Shown here: in pieces, positions 30,080 through 42,200 of the stretch
Layout: each line of letters starts with the position of its first letter
Position numbering within the stretch: the stretch's first letter is position 1
Assembly (NCBI RefSeq): GCF_932526225.1
Contig: NC_064041.1
Location: 3,670,699 to 3,734,698 of the forward strand
Origin: Nematostella vectensis
Taxonomy: Eukaryota; Cnidaria; Anthozoa; Actiniaria; Edwardsiidae
Reading direction: 5' to 3'
DNA length: 64,000 nt
The notes under the pieces: model-generated
Databases searched by the model: none
Told to the model about the DNA's origin: nothing
Seen by the model: only the letters and a program-made list of their open reading frames with translations
Position numbers and translations under genes: made by a program

Positions 30080-32084
30080 GTATAGTGTTTCTTTGTGACC
30101 TTTCGCACACTTGATATATCCGTTATAGCGGCAAATAGCGCGATATTTAGCACAAGGCAGCTGAAGGGATACCGGATATATTGAAAGCTGCTCCTTTATG
30201 ATACAAAATGCCATTGAATTTAGACCCAAGCCAAGATTAGAGACAACATGCTAATTTCCCTAAATGCACTTTATGAAGTCGCGATAAAATCTAATAGAAT
30301 TAAGACGTCTACATGATTTTCATACTTATCGCTTTCGATTGAATACAGGGACATTAAAGATTGGGTTTAATAGGCCATTTTCAGGATTGAATTTACAAAA
30401 TACCAAAATTGTCGAGGTAATCGGCACTCAGGCATTTAATCTAAATACGAGTGCCATACTATGGGTGAAATGGGTAACTTCAAAATCACTCTTAAACAAA
30501 TTTGCGGCGCATTAATTGTGCATGAAGAGTCTCAATGATTTACAATTTAAAATAATAGGAGCCTACAGATTTAAAAAAAAGGACAATATAAGACTAACCT
30601 AAGTGTTGGGACAACCTTGTTTTCAATAAATTAATTTAATTCTAAGTTGTATAAAAATAATGTTCAAATTATAATTTCTTTTAGAGTCCTGATGGAGCTG
30701 ATGACTTGCTAACAGCTGAGCGCAAACATCTCCTCAAACTGAAGAGAATCCTTGAAGCACAGTTACGCTCAGCTCAGAAGCAACTCCAGGTTCTTGATGC
30801 AAACAGAAAGAGATTACGAGCTGCTGTCCAGGAAAGGTCCAGGGTCATGGACTTGATATGCCATGCCGTGTCATCTGTCCGTGGTGCTGGCATCAAGGAC
30901 CAGATAGAAAGGCCAAGCACACCAGAAGTTGAGCCACTTGGGCCCTATACTCCAGAGTGCGCAAGGGTTATATCTGAAGCAGCTGACGCAAGGCAAAGGT
31001 CTAGCACCCTGAGGAAGGAGGTAGCAGAGGCAATAGAGCAGACCATCAAACTACAGAAGGCTGCTCATAACTCAGTTAATGATGGACTCACACAGAAAGT
31101 GGCAGAGACTGTTTCCGTGAGGGTAAGGAATTTTCCTTTGGATATTTTATCATCAGATAAGCAGAAAAGTATGGTCTTGTTACAATGGGCCACACCTTGA
31201 GTACTCACTACTGAGAATTCTCTTATTCTTATCTGTCTGTGCTTTCTTTTTCAGCAACATCTTCAAGTTGGTGGAGGTGAGCTGAGGATGTCCATCCATC
31301 GTAGCAAGAGATGGTATAATGCCACTGAGATGGCTTTGGGATACACACTGGTATGTAATATCTCTACTTGTTATTTTTTTCTTCATTCCATTTCTTTTAA
31401 ATGGAGTCCAAATATTGCTCAAGGTGTAATAGAAATAGCTGGTTGAAAAGGGGAAATCTGATAGAGAATAAAATTGACACACAAGGGAGATGGGTTGTTA
31501 GGCACCTCCCTACCAATTATGTGGTGCTAAAATTGTTGATGTGCAAACATCTCCTCAAACTGGAGATAATCCTTAAAGCACAGTTATGCCCAACTCAACA
31601 TCACTTCAGGTCCTTGACCCCTTTATCCACCAAGATGTTCTAGAAATTAAAAATATTTGAATCCTAGTCATTTGAATTTTCAGTTTTATTTTTAAATCTT
31701 TTTGAATTCTGTTATCCTAATAGTTAAGTATTGTTGAGCTCCCAGCTATGTATACCCTCTAACTAATTTCTACTTTTCCAGGGCCCAGTGGCGTACTCTG
31801 ACCTTACAACCAGGGAGCACCTTGACAGGCCTACAGTCAAGATCTTCCAACGGCATCCTGGAAACCAGCTGCCAGAGGCACGTGAAATCGGGCGTGGTGG
31901 GCAGGGACTCCAGGAATCCCTGAATGCCACTGCTCGTAACATTGGCTTGCTGAAACTTACGAAGGATAGAATCGACTCTGATGCTAGTGACAAGCATCAT
32001 GCATCTCTGATTGATTCTAATGTTGTGAGGGATAGGCGTCGTCATGCCAACCACCGCTGGGTTCTGACAGGCATTGGTTACTAA
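29714..32084 (+). CDS. Tektin-like coiled-coil protein, 4 exons, 400 aa
   Basis: Exons 29714-30079, 30685-31122, 31255-31350 and 31782-32084, all GT-AG and phase 0. The protein is helical throughout, with the tektin-type layout: a short N-terminal tail with WKNASVRN, two coiled-coil segments (about 40-110 and 125-190) containing AERKHLLKLKRILEAQL, then a C-terminal half with LDRPTVKIF, which resembles the tektin RPxVEL region, and a basic tail. The length (400) fits tektins (400-450), which form filaments in the ciliary doublet lumen. TEKTL1/CCDC105 is the closest guess from memory. X-boxes upstream agree with a ciliary role. Intron 3 contains a decayed copy of part of exon 2. Confidence 0.65.
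30685..31122 (+). CDS. Tektin-like exon 2 (residues 123-268)
   Basis: Acceptor TTTCTTTTAG|AGTCC, donor GTGAGG|GTAAGG. It encodes the main coiled coil and a proline-rich break (PSTPEVEPLGPYTPE). Confidence 0.8.
31255..31350 (+). CDS. Tektin-like exon 3 (residues 269-300)
   Basis: Acceptor CTTTCTTTTTCAG|CAAC, donor ACACTG|GTATGT, 32 codons: QHLQVGGGELRMS to ALGYTL. Confidence 0.75.
31542..31630 (+). pseudogene. Exon 2 relic inside intron 3 of the tektin-like gene
   Basis: Close to 30719-30808: both read CAAACATCTCCTCAAACTG, then GAATCCTTGAAGCACAGTTA or a variant, then CAGGTTCTTGA or CAGGTCCTTGA. The copy has substitutions and loses the frame, so it is a decayed partial duplication. Confidence 0.85.
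31782..32084 (+). CDS. Tektin-like exon 4 (residues 301-400 and stop)
   Basis: Acceptor TACTTTTCCAG|GGCC. It encodes GPVAYSDLTTREHLDRPTVK and a helical C-terminus ending TGIGY. Confidence 0.8.
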   Translation, partial: GPVAYSDLTTREHLDRPTVKIFQRHPGNQLPEAREIGRGGQGLQESLNATARNIGLLKLTKDRIDSDASDKHHASLIDSNVVRDRRRHANHRWVLTGIGY

Positions 32085-32929
32085 GGGCAATCAGATGACA
32101 CATGTATGCCATATTTGGCAAAATAGCCAGGGGTTGTACATACTGTTACTCAAACTGAATAAGCCAACACTTCTTCACAGATGCACAGCAAATTCAATCA
32201 CTAAACAAATGTGGATGATGGATAATGCACAATATTTTTAAAATGTCTATGAATTTGCGTATATTGACTGTAATGAACTTATAACCCTGTCTCAATGCAT
32301 TCTGTTGTAAATGATTTCAACCAAAGCAATCAACTTCACAAGTTTGTCTCAACATTTTTACAAGTCCTTAAAAGAGTGATTTATAAATAATATATTATTA
32401 ATAGAGTGTTTATTTTAGTGTGTATAGCAGGAAACAACTTAACTGAAATCAACCATTAATTTATTGAACTTTTTTAAAACATAGTGGGATGGCAATGACA
32501 TATGCCAGTTATTTATTAAATGTTTACGCTTCTGTGTGATTAACATTTTAATAGATAATAGTTGGCCAACATTGTGGATCCCCAAAGTGGAATTATCCAC
32601 ATTGTCAAGAAAGTCCAATCATGCTTGCCTCTACTGACATAAAAATGTTACTGCAGCAACCATAATTAATTGTCTTTTGCAGTGACATTTTAAGATCAAC
32701 ATACAGCCCCTCAAACACTTAAAAAATCATTAAATAATTTTCGAAGCTTTTCTAAGGTGCGGTACATACTCTCTACCTGCATAGTTTTCAAGTGTAGCTT
32801 GAATTCTTATTTGGTAATAATAATAAAAATACTGTAAGTGTTTGTATACAGACTCACAACATACATAATGTCGTGCACACACAGTGATATTTTATGAAAA
32901 ACACTGTGTGCATTTTAAACAGACGGACT
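32085..32929. other. Downstream flank of the tektin-like gene
   Basis: AT-rich, no gene or repeat recognised; probably 3' UTR and spacer before the 32-bp satellite. Confidence 0.5.
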
Positions 32930-35215
32930 TCACCAGAAACACAGCACGTACTGTACAGACTTCAGCAGAAGCACAGTGCGCACTGTACAGACTTCAGCAG
33001 AAGCACAGTGCGCACTGTACAGACTTCACCAGAAACACAGTGCGCACTATACAGACATCACCAGAAACACAGCGCACACTGTACAGACTCCACCAGACAG
33101 ACTTTGCTTACTGTACAGACTCCACCAGACAGACAGTGCGCACTGTACCGAATTCACCAGAAATATAGCCCATACTGTACAGACTCCACCATACACACAG
33201 CGCGCACTGTACAGACTTCATAAGACAGACAGTGCGCACTGTACAGACTCCACCTGACAGACAGTGCGCACTGTACAGACTCCACCTGACAGACAGTGCG
33301 CACTGTACAGACTTCACCAGAAATATAGCCCATACTGTACAGACTCCACCATACACACAGCGCGCACTGTACAGACTTCACCAGAAACACAGCGCGCACT
33401 GCACAGACTCCAACATATACACAGCGCGCACTGTACAGACTCCACCAGAATTATAGTGCGCTGTACAGACTCCAAAATACACACAGCGCGCACTGTACAG
33501 ACTTCATAAGACAGACAGTGCGCACTGTACAGACTTCACCAGAAACACAGCGCGCACTGCACAGACTCCACCAGACAAACAGTGCGCACTGTACAGACTC
33601 CAACATATACACAGCGCGCACTGTACAGACTCCACCAGAATTATAGTGTGCGCTGTACAGACTCCACCTGACAGACAGCGCGCACTGTACAGACTCCACC
33701 ATACACACAGCGCGCACTGTACAGACTCCACCATACACACAGTGCGCACAGTACAGACTCCACCATACACACAGCGCGCACTGTACAGACTTCATAAGAC
33801 AGACAGTGCGCACTGTACAGACTCCACCTGACAGACAGTGCGCGCTGTACAGACTTCACCAGAAATATGGTCCATACTGTACAGACTCCACCATACACAC
33901 AGTGCGCGCTGTACAGACTCCACCATACACACAGCGCGCACTGTACAGACTTCATAAGACAGACAGTGCGCGCTGTACAGACTTCACCAGAAACACAGTG
34001 CGCACTATACAGACATCACCAGAAACACAGCGCACACTGTACAGACTCCACCAGACAGACTTTGCTTACTGTACAGACTCCACCATACACACAGCGCGCA
34101 CTGTACAGACTTCATAAGACAGACAGTGCGCACTGTACAGACTCCACCTGACAGACAGTGCGCGCTGTACAGACTTCACCAGAAATATGGCCCATACTGT
34201 ACAGACTCCACCATACACACTGTGCGCACTGTACAGACTTCACCAGAAACACAGCGCGCACTGCACAGACTCCACCAGACGGACAGTGCGCACTGTACAG
34301 ACTCCAACATACACACAGCGCGCACTGTACAGACTCCACCATACACACAGTGCGCACAGTACAGACTCCACCATACACACAGCGCGCACTGTACAGACTT
34401 CATAAGACAGACAGTGCGCACTGTACAGACTCCACCTGACAGACAGTGCGCGCTGTACAGACTTCACCAGAAATATGGTCCATACTGTACAGACTCCACC
34501 ATACACACAGTGCGCGCTGTACAGACTCCACCATACACACAGCGCGCACTGTACAGACTTCATAAGACAGACAGTGCGCGCTGTACAGACTTCACCAGAA
34601 ACACAGTGCGCACTATACAGACATCACCAGAAACACAGCGCACACTGTACAGACTCCACCAGACAGACTTTGCTTACTGTACAGACTCCACCATACACAC
34701 AGCGCGCACTGTACAGACTTCATAAGACAGACAGTGCGCACTGTACAGACTCCACCTGACAGACAGTGCGCGCTGTACAGACTTCACCAGAAATATGGCC
34801 CATACTGTACAGACTCCACCATACACACTGTGCGCACTGTACAGACTTCACCAGAAACACAGCGCGCACTGCACAGACTCCACCAGACGGACAGTGCGCA
34901 CTGTACAGACTCCAACATACACACAGCGCGCACTGTACAGACTCCACCAGAATTATAGTTTGCGCTGTACAGACTCCACCATACACACAGCGCGCACTGT
35001 ACAGACTCCACCATACACACAGTGCGCACTGTACAGACTCCACCAGAATTATAGTGTGCGCTGTACAGACTCCACCTGACAGACAGTGCGCACTGTACAG
35101 ACTCCACAATACACACAGCGCGCACTGTACAGACTCCACCAGAATTATAGTGTGCGCTGTACAGACTTCAAAATACAAACACTGGCACTGTATAGACTTC
35201 ACCAGAAAAAAAGTG
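32930..35215. repeat. 32-bp satellite with 608-bp higher-order repeat
   Basis: About 71 copies of a 30-33 bp unit built on CTGTACAGACTCCACC and AGTGCGCACTGTAC. Variant units (CCATACACACAG, CCAGAAATATGG, CATAAGACAGAC) recur in fixed order: 33791 onward repeats at 34399, and 34111 onward at 34719, both offset by 608 bp (19 units). Confidence 0.95.
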
Positions 35216-35224
35216 CGCAGATAG

Positions 35225-35988
35225 AACTTAACTTAAACGTACAGAATTTGCCACCTTGATGCACGCTGAAAGCTGGTGGTAAGATGTCCTGTTTGCTCTG
35301 CTCATTACTAAGCGTTTATAAGATAGATAGTGTTCAGATTTTCCAACTGCATCTGTATCGACCTGTACCTCAGTGATCTTAGTGATTGTCACTGAGGCAT
35401 TTTTATTTTGTAATTATTTTGCTTTACATCAAATTCACTTTATAAAACAATTTATAAAACAAAACTTTTCTTCGCATTGAAAATATTTACACCCTCTAGG
35501 TGCCTAACTAAAAGATTTCATATCGTAGAAACATACTGAGTGTTAAAGGTTGGTTCTCACTGGAACGCAGGAGCATAGCGCAACGCACGTCTTTTTCCGA
35601 TTCTCACGGGAAGGGAAGCTCAGGTGAACGCAACTGCTTGATCATTTTTAGCCTGCTTTGCGTTTGTGCTCACTCTTGTGCCCTTGTGAGAACCAGCCTT
35701 AAATAAAACCTAAATATAGCCTCGCAGAACAAGACGACATTGTATAATCATATACCCGCGGGGGACTCCCCATAAAAAAAGACGGTGGTGATCGTCCTAT
35801 CTTTTTGGGTATAAAATTATACCAACTGCTATCCCTTAAAGGGGTTTTCAACAATTCTTTCCGATTCTTCTATCCTTTAGGGGGGTTTCACACTAATGGA
35901 TCGCATCCTATCCAATAACAACCGGACATATGCACAGAGAATTATATAGCCAACAAAAGTGTACTTCTTCTTGCTCATCAAAGACTTT
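35225..35988. other. Spacer between the 32-bp satellite and gene A
   Basis: Holds the TTAA MITE and probably the gene A 3' UTR. A patch with GGGGTTTCACACTAATGG near 35880 and CCCGCGGGGGACTCC near 35756 is unassigned. Confidence 0.45.
35543..35702. mobile_element. TTAA-flanked MITE (160 bp)
   Basis: TTAA at both edges and inverted ends AGGTTGGTTCTCAC / GTGAGAACCAGCC. Confidence 0.75.
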
Positions 35989-36243
35989 TCATATCGCTAT
36001 GTCTTTATCGAGTTCTAGCACGAGGTATGATTGTTCTAACTGATCCTTGCCCACGTGATTACTCAGCCTTTCTACCAGTTTCTGTAGCAGCACGCGCTTG
36101 CGCAGTAGCTTCTCTTGTGATCTACTGGAACTTTTCAGCTTTCCTTCTAACTTCAGTACTGTTTTATTCAAGTCGCTGTTCTCCGCGTAGAGTCGATGGA
36201 TGATCTTCTCGCACTTTTTTAGTTGCGCTTCTGCTATTTCTAG
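35989..36243 (-). CDS. Gene A exon 5 (84 codons and stop)
   Basis: Acceptor TTTTTATTACAG|CTAGAA. It encodes LEIAEAQLKKCEKIIHRLYA, a leucine-rich helix LLRKRVLLQKLVERL and the end LDKDIAI, then TGA. Confidence 0.82.
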   Translation of the reverse strand, partial: LEIAEAQLKKCEKIIHRLYAENSDLNKTVLKLEGKLKSSSRSQEKLLRKRVLLQKLVERLSNHVGKDQLEQSYLVLELDKDIAI

Positions 36244-39200
36244 CTGTAATAAAAATAAAGCACGTTTTAGGCTAGACCTCAACGAGTCCACTCCCCTGTC
36301 CCCCTCCCCCCTGGGTACGGGCCTGTTGTCCTGCATTTTCATTCCAGCGACTTTGTACGCGAAGCAATATACCTAACCTAGCCAAGAAATGTTTCTTTTT
36401 AACCATACGGCACTACAAAATTCTTGAGTAGTTTGTTATAACCAAGCTCCATTCTAGCCTAGCACTTCACTGACCAAATTTAAAGAAGTTTGTTCATTCG
36501 ATTCAAGCAAAATATTTAACATGTATCCAGGCACAGTGTCCTAGTTCCTGTGGTTATTTTGGGTCTCCTGTGTAAGGTCTGACCGTGCGAAGCCTTGAAC
36601 ACATCCAAGATAAGGCGGGGGAAATTATAAAACATAACAAAACAGCGAGAAGCAGAAGATAAAACAAGTCAGCTATTTACGTCCTGTAAGTTTTAACGCT
36701 TAATACTCAGTTTATTGGTATCCGTTGCTCATCTTTTGCTAGTTGTTACCTGTTTTCGTAGCTGGCAATCGCTTTCCCCTGCTTCCTTTCCGTTGAAGGA
36801 TTTGACATCAGTGCCGTGTTGTGCCTTATCGTATGTGGTCAGGAAATGACGGAGCTCGCTCGTGTTCACGTTCGTGTAGTCGATGTTGATCTTAAACGGG
36901 CATTCCACATAAGTATTAAGGTGTCTTTATGTATAAGAACATGATATTTATTATGTAAAAAAAAGCCCTGATAAACGATCCCCGATCTCAAAGAATAAGG
37001 CATTAGTTTTCTGTTTCATCCCCAATTAAGACTGGGTTTTTTTAATCCCCAATTACTGTTTTTAGTATTCTGCGAATTCTCCCAGCGATTTCCAACAACT
37101 AAATCACTCCCTTGACTTCCGGCATTCAAAATCCTTGAAGCGTTTTCATTGGGCAGCACTGAAATGGTTTCCAATCACATCACCTCTCCGTAAGGCCTTG
37201 ACCAATCAAAATCCACCAAATGCAACTGTGTTAGCTGGATTGACGGAAACTAGAAAGCAGCCTAGCAGCGTGAAGTTATTGATAGGAGTTCATAAATTAT
37301 TGAGAATTGCAGTAATGTTTACCACTCGGGAAAATTGCAAGATTGTCTGCCCCCCCCCCCCCCCCCCCCCACTTCCCCACCCACCACACACTCTTTTGAC
37401 CCAATGTCTCCCCTCCTCTGTCCAAAATACTGCAACTAGACACTTGTACTTGGGGTTAGTAGGACTACTAGTCTGACCTTGTTCTGATCAACGTCATTCA
37501 TCTGTATCTTGATCTGTTTTCTCAGCTCATCTCCGCTTATGTCCTTTACTAGAAGATTATGCAAGCCTCTGTAGAATGCATGAAGTTGACTTTCATCCTG
37601 TGATGAGATGCCTCCACCCTCTATGTTATTCTAGAAAAGAAAGACCATAACACGGTCACCTATTGTCTTTATCCATGTTTTGTTGCATTTTTTATTTTTA
37701 GAATGATACTACTACTGGCCTTATATCATTTTTCCACCCCTTTCAGGGTTCAAAATATTTTTTTTAAATCTGCTAGATTTTGCTGGCCTTTTCGATCTTG
37801 GTGGAAAAAAGCCTGCATACTCAAAATATGAGCCAGCAAAGACCAGAAAACAGCAGGCTATCACAGGCAGCCAGCCGCTATTTTGAACCCTGCCTTTTCA
37901 CCTATGCCCTTACTTCATTGCCTGCCATCTCATCTCTCACCTCAATGCCCACCTACTCTGCCATTTGATCTTTCCCCCTCATTTCATGGCCTGCTCACCC
38001 TGCCATCTGAACTCTCTCCATCTAATTGCCCACCCTTCCATCTGATCTCTTTCCCCCTCAATATTATTATCCGAAGTCTGATCTCTCCCTCTCACCTCAA
38101 TGCCTGCCCACCTCCATCTGATCTCTTCCCAACTTGCTTCAATGCCCGTCTACCCTGTCATCTGATGTCTCTCTCCCCCTCAACCCAATCCCCCCACCTG
38201 CCATCTGATCGCTCTCCCCCCCTCACCTCAATGCCACCCACCCTGTCTTCTGATATCCCCCCCCCCACCTCAATGCCTCCACATCCTGCTGTCTGATAGC
38301 TCACCTCAATGCCTCCCCATCCTGCCATCTGTTATCTCCCCCTCCTCACCTCAATGCCTCTCCACCCTGCTGTCTGTTATCTCCCCCCTTTCTCACCTCA
38401 GTGCCTGCCTTCTGCTGCCGCCTGAAGCTCATCTCTTGTATCTCCAGCCTTTGTGTTGCGTTCTCCAGCTGCCACTCTAGTAGTCCTACTCTTTGCTTCA
38501 GATTCATATTGGCCTCCCTGAGCTCTCTTAGCCGAGCCTCATACTCCTCAATCACGCCGTCTCGCTTATCCTTCAATGCACAGAAATTGATGTATTTTAG
38601 CAACTTCTAATCGCTATGATAAATAAGTTATTCAGTGGAGGAAGTGGGTTACAAAAATATAATTTGATATTTTACTTATGACCTGATGGCTGCAAATAGC
38701 ATGCCTTCGCTCAAACCTTGGTATATATAGCGTCTTATTGTAGGATGCTAACAAAGCACATTATCCAGCGCCAGCTTTATCAATAATAATTAATTTACGC
38801 GGTTTGTTTTCAGTCATTTTGATAAATTTTACCAATTATACATGCTCAGACCTGTAGCGAAGGAGGGGGGCTCTAAAGAACCAAATCTACTCGACTGGAA
38901 GGTCCGCTCTAATGAAGGAACATTGAGCCCCACTTCGAGGTAGGAAGAACTACTCAGAGAAAATGGTCCGCCAAATGGGTAAACGAACACCCCCGCTTAA
39001 GGTACCTGGCTACGGGCCTGATACTAAACCAAAGAAAGCGTTTATACAAGTGTCTTAAATTTCATGGCAAAGTACTTACTGCAAGGTTAACCTGTGCGAC
39101 CTCGCTTCTGAACTCCTCACGAAATCTATCATCACTGCTCGTTAAACCACCTTCAACTGCCTTGTGCGTCACGGTTTCCATGACCACCTTCTTGTGCACC

Positions 39201-42200
39201 ATCTCCATCACATTTTCCTGAAGTCTCGTAAGCTGCACCCTTAACTCTGATATCTGAAGCTCCAGTTCTTGTCTTTCTCTTCGTAGACTTGCAACCTCAT
39301 TGTTTTCTTTCCTTGAGACCCCACCTGTGTCAACCTTCGAACTGTTGTTATTACTTGGTAAGGGAAGATCTCTCGAACTTGTCACTCTATCTTCTTGCAT
39401 TGGAAAGCTATGGACGTCGTCATCACTTGTCACGCGCATGGATGAACTACTATAGTCTCTCACCCGCGAGGCATCAACGCTGTCGTTGTAAATGCCCACG
39501 TTCCCTGCGTGTCTGTCCTGATTGCCTTCGTGTCTCTTCTCCGCATAAGGTCGACCCCCCTCATCTAAACATCCATCTGCTTGCTCAGGGTGATAGCTAA
39601 CTGACTGCTGCACTTCGTTAGATGCATACGAAGCTCCGGCTTCAGTTCTCGCATATCTCTTATCAGGGTACATGGCGTTCTCAGCTTGATTGTGGTGATT
39701 GTGATGTGTTATCTCGATACTCGTGCGAACCCGTGGAGAATGAGAGGGAGGTAAACGATCCCTTGGTACAGCACTGCACCTCGGGGACCCTCCTCGGATG
39801 ATGACGTCACTGTATAACACAGAAGGTGTGTTGAGACTACCACCCCTTTGGGTCACGTGAGATGGACTACCAGCGCTTTGGGTCACATGAGATGGGTTAC
39901 CAACCGTTTGGGTCCCGTGAGATGGACTACCAGCGCTTTGGGTCACGTGAGATGGGCTATCTGCCCTTTGTGTCATGTGAGATGGGCTACCAGTCCTCTG
40001 GGTCACGTGATTGCCAACCCTGTGGTTAGAAGAGGTCACTATCCATTGGGAATCCGAATGAGGGCTGTAAGGTCTACTCATCTCAAAAGAATCATTCATG
40101 AACTTGTCTGAATGACTTCCATCAGCGGTGCCCTGACATCGCTCGCACACTTCCTCTTTAGGTGCATTCCTAATCGCCTTTTGAAGGTCTTCAATCTCTT
40201 TCTCTAACTCGGTCTTATGCTTCCTCAGTAAGACTAATTCGTGGTCTTCTCTGTTTCGCATTGAATTCAACCGTGTCACATCCGCCTGAATCTCCACCCG
40301 TTCACTTCTCAAATCCCTCAGCTCCTTTTCAAGGTCATCTGCCTCAAACCTCAGTTCTGAAGTATCATTTCTTTTTCTCCAAGTATCTTCCGCCATCGTG
40401 ATATCTGTCTCAACTTTAGTCTTCTCGCTTCGCAAACTGTGCATTGCCTTTTCCAAATCGCTTTTCTCTTTTCTGAGGTGATCCACTTCATTGTCGTCTC
40501 TTCTTCGCTCCTCTTTCATCACAGATATCTCAGCTTCAAGTCTTATCTTTTGGCTTCGAAGGTTAGTGACTTGAACCTCTAAGTCTACCCTTTCCTTACG
40601 TAAGACATTCACGCTGTTTTCCTCCCTTATCTTCACTTCCCGTATGACCGAGATTTCCGCTTCAAACTCCGTCTTCTGACGCCTCAACGTAGCCACCGTT
40701 CTTTCCATTTGCAGCCTTTCTTTCTTCAAAACGACAACTTCTCTGTTTTCAACCTGTTGCATATCACTCGTATAACATGCATTGTTCAATTCCGTGTGTT
40801 CAAAACCTTTTTCCATTTGCTTTTTTAAAGTTCTTACTTTCCGCTTCAAATCGTCCCGCTCATTTCTTAAACTCGCCAGTTCGTGGTCTTGGTCGTTCCG
40901 GTTTCTCACAGTTTCTATATTGACATGGGAGATTCTGTTAGTGTGTCTTTCGTTGTTGCGGACATCGCTTTGAGACAGGTTTGCTTGAGCATCATTTTGC
41001 TGTCGATGAAGATTCTGAATCACTTTTTCTTCTCTCTGTTTTTCTAATTCAAGCTCTCTCAAAGTGAACTCAAGTTCGTTTACATTATTTGTTAACTCTT
41101 TCGTGCGTCTATCGAGGCTTCGTTCCTCTGATTTAAGATGTGATACACGAGCCTTGAATTCATTAACCTCTTCTCTGAGGGCCTTTATCTCTTCACAGAG
41201 GTCTTTCCTCTCCTCCTTCATTCTCCTGACTTCTTCCTCGTGGTCTTTCAACATATTTTCCAACTGCCTTGAACCTTTTTTTTCGGCATTTTTCAGTTCA
41301 AGTTCTAAATTTTGTTTCTTTTGTTTAAGTTCCCGCACTTCATAGTCAAGTGTCTGTTTTTGCTGCTCAAGTCGACGAACACTTTCATCCACGAAATCAA
41401 TCTCTAATCCTGGTGCTTCTTGTTGCGTGATCGCGTTGCGTGATTCGTAAACGCGTTCGTTAACGTGAATAGGGTTACTCCTTGTAGGTACTTGACCGTC
41501 GAACTGATCCACGCTGTTGCGTGTAGAGTGAAGGTGTCCGTTACGATGACTCGTATCACGTGATCCAGGTGCCCTAGCCCGTCCTCCGTCCTGCTGGTCC
41601 GTGTAGTTACGTGATTCAGGTACGTGCTCGTGAGAATTGCGTGTGCCCGTTTGACCTTGTCCATCCATGTGCGGACCAGACGCCGTTGTGTGCCGCCGCG
41701 CTTGAGCGATCTCATCTTGTAGAGTGTCAGTTGTCCGCTTCAGTAATGATATTTCATGGTCTTTTTCCATCTTTTCTCTCTTGTTCGCGGAAATCGCATC
41801 CTCAAGCTCTGACAGCTTCCGCTTGGCGGCGACTAAGCCATGCTCCACCTCTGCCTTCTCCTTCTTCAAATAACTCACTTGGTCATCCGAGTCTGCTTTG
41901 TCTCTCTTAATGGCGGATATCTCATCTTCGACTTCGAGCTTCTTTCTTCGCAGCGTCGCCAGCTCGTCCTCAAGTTCCTCATTCTTTCGCTGTAGTGACG
42001 ATAGACGCCCCTCAAGCTCTACCCGTTCCCTCTTGACGCCCTGTAACTCCTCGTCCGTCCTTCTGATGTTTTCTTGCATGTGAGTGGCCACGTTAGTCCT
42101 TGGCCCTCCCTCTGGTAGATCTCTTGACGAGGCGTCCACAGCACTTCTTTTTACCCTTGCCAGCTCGTCTTCCAAGTCAATCTTTTCCCGTCTCAAGGCT

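Noticed and set aside
32884-35224. Long ORFs on both strands (for example 199 aa at 34126-34725)
   Set aside because: They are translations of the 32-bp satellite; periodic, both strands and several frames open, no domain.
36750-36924. Longer gene A exon 4 using the AG at 36925
   Set aside because: That start would put a stop in the phase required by exon 3; the acceptor at 36891 keeps the frame.
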